Of a stretch of 6,264 bases of DNA, positions 5,652 through 6,264 are shown piece by piece. The stretch's first letter is position 1. Each line of letters begins with the position of its first letter. The position numbers and the translations under genes are program-made. The notes beneath the pieces are model-generated. The model worked only from the letters and a program-made list of their open reading frames with translations, did not search any database and was not told where the DNA came from. Origin of the DNA: an uncultured Methylocystaceae bacterium (GTDB lineage Bacteria > Pseudomonadota > Alphaproteobacteria > Rhizobiales > Beijerinckiaceae); assembly GCA_945956975.1 (NCBI GenBank), contig CAMFKC010000147.1, forward strand, positions 1 through 6,264. The letters are read 5' to 3'.

Positions 5652-5676
5652 GGAACGATTGAACTGCGCCCGAGTT
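5652..5676 (+). promoter_or_regulatory. EcfG-type (general stress response) promoter candidate for the DUF3618 gene
   Basis: GGAAC (5652-5656) is followed after 16 bases by AGTT (5673-5676). The alphaproteobacterial general-stress sigma factor EcfG recognises GGAAC-N16/17-CGTT, so eight of nine positions match with correct spacing. Transcription would start near 5683, leaving a short leader that carries GGGGAG (5690-5695) before GTG 5704. The fit with the ribosome site supports the call. Confidence 0.55.
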
Positions 5677-5703
5677 GTGCGACTGACTCGGGGAGATGCG
5701 GCA

Positions 5704-6264
5704 GTGGCCCAGACAGACAACCGGAATGTGGACCAGATCAGGCGCGACGCGGAACGCGCGCGCGCGGAATTGACCAGCACTGTCCAGCAATTGCGCGACA
5801 GCGTTTCCGATGCGGCGAGCGATGTGCGTCATCGCTTCGCACCAGCCACGCTGAAAGACGATCTGATCGAGACAGCCGCGCGCAATCCGTTGCAGACGGC
5901 GGCTGTCGGCGCGCTTGTGGCATGGCCGGCGCTGCGCCTCGTCCGGTCGATCCCGTTGCCCGTGCTGATGATCGGAGCGGGGCTGTTTCTGACCGGGTCC
6001 AAGAAAGGTCAGGATCTGTCGCGCAAGGCGCTCGACCGCGCATCCGATCTCGCCGACGAAGCGCGTCGGCAGGCGGGCGAACTAGTGGATAACGCCATAG
6101 ACAAAGCATCCGATCTCGGCGAACGCGCGGCTGGAATCGTGGATCGCGTCCGCGAGCAGGCGCAGGATGTGAAGCAGGCTGCTTCTGCGGCCGCCTCGGA
6201 TGTCGCCGCCCAGGCTGCGAAGGCTGCATCGGACATATTGCCGGACCCGAATAGGGTCGAGGGC
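5704..6264 (+). CDS. DUF3618-family membrane protein with amphipathic C-terminal repeats (first 187 residues, cut by window end)
   Basis: Residues 9-50 or so, with DQIRRDAERARAELTSTVQQ, carry the pattern of DUF3618, a short helical domain of unknown function common in Alphaproteobacteria and Actinobacteria. A hydrophobic region follows (about 62-98: NPLQTAAVGALVAWPALRLV, a proline break, then PVLMIGAGLFLTG), one or two membrane helices. From residue 100 on the chain is Ala-, Asp-, Arg- and Gln-rich, with a helix-forming 22-residue (two 11-mer) period marked by ASDL, like apolipoprotein or LEA-type amphipathic helices. I chose GTG 5704 because GGGGAG (5690-5695) lies eight bases upstream. An in-frame TTG at 5659 also has a ribosome-like AGGAG but would overlap the candidate EcfG promoter. 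No stop occurs before the window end, where the sequence turns to PDPNRVEG, so the true end may be near. A stress or envelope role is inferred from the promoter. Confidence 0.85.
   Translation, partial: MAQTDNRNVDQIRRDAERARAELTSTVQQLRDSVSDAASDVRHRFAPATLKDDLIETAARNPLQTAAVGALVAWPALRLVRSIPLPVLMIGAGLFLTGSKKGQDLSRKALDRASDLADEARRQAGELVDNAIDKASDLGERAAGIVDRVREQAQDVKQAASAAASDVAAQAAKAASDILPDPNRVEG
6040..6118 (+). repeat. 13-base direct repeat, 66 bases apart, in the DUF3618 gene
   Basis: GCATCCGATCTCG occurs exactly at 6040-6052 and 6106-6118. The 66-base distance equals 22 codons, and both copies encode ASDL at the start of a 22-residue helical unit. A third, diverged unit (about residues 157-178) follows. 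This points to growth of the amphipathic tail by in-frame duplication. Confidence 0.65.

Noticed and set aside
5659..5703. Upstream TTG (5659) or GTG (5677) as the start of the DUF3618 protein
   Set aside because: TTG has a fair AGGAG upstream, but both would lie in or near the candidate promoter and add residues not typical of the family; GTG 5704 has the better-placed GGGGAG.
1..6264. Defence system, prophage, IS element, CRISPR array, tRNA or rRNA
   Set aside because: I found no terminal inverted repeats with a transposase, no regularly spaced repeats, no integrase or nuclease motifs, and no RNA gene pattern; all sizeable frames are accounted for by ordinary chromosomal genes.

Overview
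The window looks like the end of a draft contig from a GC-rich alphaproteobacterium, most likely a member of Hyphomicrobiales (Rhizobiales). The grounds are a 5-aminolevulinate synthase (C4 or Shemin pathway) whose active-site numbering matches the Rhodobacter enzyme, a stress-protein gene with an upstream match to the alphaproteobacterial EcfG promoter, and the base and codon use. The genus cannot be fixed from the sequence alone. The first 47 bases are not genomic: they are Illumina Nextera adapter, including an i5 index.

Layout, left to right. After the adapter comes the N-terminal half of a CFA-synthase-family methyltransferase on the minus strand, cut by the contig end. It is divergent from a small secreted protein of unknown function. 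A 210-base gap with inverted repeats leads to hemA, which closes with a textbook intrinsic terminator. A wax ester synthase/diacylglycerol acyltransferase (WS/DGAT) gene and a crotonase-fold gene follow on the same strand and are probably cotranscribed. The crotonase gene converges, with a 3-base gap, on a small two-helix membrane protein gene; a long hairpin covers both stop codons. Last is a DUF3618 membrane protein with a GTG start, cut by the window end.

How the genes relate. Three of the seven genes concern fatty acyl chains: modification of membrane phospholipids (CFA family), acyl transfer into neutral lipid (WS/DGAT) and acyl-CoA chemistry (crotonase). hemA sits among them but is insulated by its terminator. 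The two membrane proteins at the right end share a divergent control region and may belong to an envelope or general stress response.

I see no phage, IS element, CRISPR array, RNA gene or defence system, and no clearly new multi-gene system. The points most worth checking are the adapter-contaminated end, the strand-polar hairpin over the two stop codons, the EcfG-like promoter, and the crotonase that lacks the second catalytic glutamate of the hydratases. No stretch over 300 bases lacks a gene; the largest gaps are 1345-1554, 5509-5703 and 662-855.
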